Of a stretch of 51,965 nucleotides of DNA, positions 51,292 through 51,965 are shown in pieces. Positions within the stretch are counted from its first letter, which is position 1. The number at the start of each line of letters is the position of its first letter. The stretch spans positions 1-51,965 of the forward strand of contig NZ_LWCC02000134.1 in NCBI RefSeq assembly GCF_001642695.1. Reading direction: 5' to 3'. The stretch is from Streptomyces chilikensis. Lineage in GTDB: Bacteria; Actinomycetota; Actinomycetes; Streptomycetales; Streptomycetaceae. The notes beneath the pieces are model-generated. The model was given only the letters and a program-made list of their open reading frames with translations, did not search any database and was not told where the DNA came from. The translations under genes were made by a program, and so were the position numbers.

Positions 51292-51965
51292 GACACCCGC
51301 CCGACGTCGATCCTCGTCAACACCGTCGCCCCGTGCCTGCGGGCCGATGCCCCGGTGAAGGTCCGGCAGGCGATGCTGACAGCCACCTCGAACCTGCTGT
51401 ATCTCACGGCCCACATGGCCGTCGACGACGGCCTTCACGGGCTCGCCCAGCGGTACTACCTCAAGGCCGCCGAACTCGCCGGAGCCGCCGACGACCGCCT
51501 CACCTACTGCACCGTCCTGCGCGGCATGAGTGTCCAGGCCACCGGACTCGGCCACGGCGACAAGGCCTTGGAACTGGCGAACGCGGCCGCCGCGGCCTCC
51601 CCCACCGCCAACCCCCGCATGCGCGCGTTCTTCGCGGGCCAGCAGGCCCACGCCGCCGCCCGGACCGGCGACCGCACCGGCGCCCTACGGCACATCGGCG
51701 AGGCGGAGACCGCCATGGACCGCGCGGAGTCACACGTCGGCGTCATCGGCTCATACAACCCCGCCGCCCTCAACTACCACGTCAGCCAGGTCCGTCACGA
51801 GCTCGGTGACACCCCCGGCGCCATCCGTGCCTTGCAGCTCTCCGAGAGGAGCCGGGTCTGCACCGACAGGGTCATCCGGGTCGTCCACCGGTGCACCATC
51901 GCCGAGCGACAGCTCCGCATCGGCCACCTCGACGCCGCCTGCGCCACCTGGCACCAGGCCCTCGA
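51292..51965 (+). pseudogene. 5'-truncated TPR protein fused in frame to the Tn3 relic, runs off the window
   Basis: About 225 residues, open to the window edge. YLTAHMAVDDGLHGLAQRYY and CTVLRGMSVQATGLGHGDKALELA are the helical TPR repeats seen in the C-terminal halves of streptomycete XRE-type regulators. The expected N-terminal helix-turn-helix is missing; transposase sequence takes its place. GTG or ATG codons inside (e.g. ATG of MYSTHE near 51,248) might still start a product. I judge it a remnant left by Tn3 insertion or deletion. The 3' end is not seen. Confidence 0.6.

Overview
The window looks like a stretch of Streptomyces (or close actinomycete) chromosome. Base composition is very high in G+C with extreme third-position bias, genes overlap by ATGA/GTGA, TTA leucine codons are rare and sit at the 5' ends of a few regulatory or export genes, and the gene families are typical of streptomycete secondary metabolism. 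Positions ~119-43,100 read as one large biosynthetic gene cluster that I cannot match to a known product. Positions ~43,100-51,965 are a flank with secreted glycosidases, small regulators, a toxin-antitoxin pair and a transposon relic.

Cluster layout. (1) 119-6,883, support and regulation: a malonyl-transferase homologue with an altered nucleophile, a UbiA-type prenyltransferase, an Sfp-type phosphopantetheinyl transferase, a NarL-type two-component pair and a MocR/PdxR regulator. (2) 6,991-22,746, one long rightward run: nucleotide-sugar dehydrogenase, trpD-trpC-trpB-trpA, two DegT-type aminotransferases, a sugar-isomerase-like TIM barrel, an M20 amidohydrolase, an Ldh2-type reductase, a Gfo/Idh oxidoreductase, a B3/4-domain protein, trpE, trpG and a flavodoxin-like reductase. 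(3) 22,782-31,924, leftward: amidohydrolase, BacA-like prephenate enzyme and PaaK-type adenylating enzyme; then trpF, an exporter, two ATP-grasp ligases and a second Gfo/Idh enzyme. (4) 32,215-43,099: a ketoreductase on the plus strand converging on a leftward type II polyketide operon: secreted beta-propeller, 14-TM exporter, AfsA-like protein, HAD phosphatase, ketoreductase, SnoaL-like protein, ACP, KS, CLF and a carotenoid-desaturase-like flavoprotein.

How it may work together (inference). The cluster carries a complete chorismate-to-tryptophan pathway (trpE, G, D, F, C, B, A), including a dedicated trpF that streptomycetes normally lack. It also has sugar-nucleotide and amino-transfer enzymes, a PKS able to make a reduced acyl chain, an AfsA/HAD pair resembling butenolide biosynthesis, and adenylating and ATP-grasp enzymes that could join the parts by amide or thioester chemistry. 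A recurring motif (core CTCCAAG) lies in front of the PaaK operon, the PKS/export operon and the divergent ketoreductase/Gfo-ATP-grasp region, suggesting one regulator co-ordinates them. TTA codons in the sensor kinase and one exporter suggest bldA-dependent timing.

Flank. Two GH43 glycosidase genes lie behind two LacI-type palindromes. After them come an XRE regulator, a VOC protein, an ArsR-like regulator, a leaderless antitoxin/PIN-toxin pair, and a Tn3 transposase 3' fragment fused in frame to a truncated TPR protein that runs off the window. Only the sequence was inspected; no homology search was run, and family names rest on motifs and recalled family sequences.
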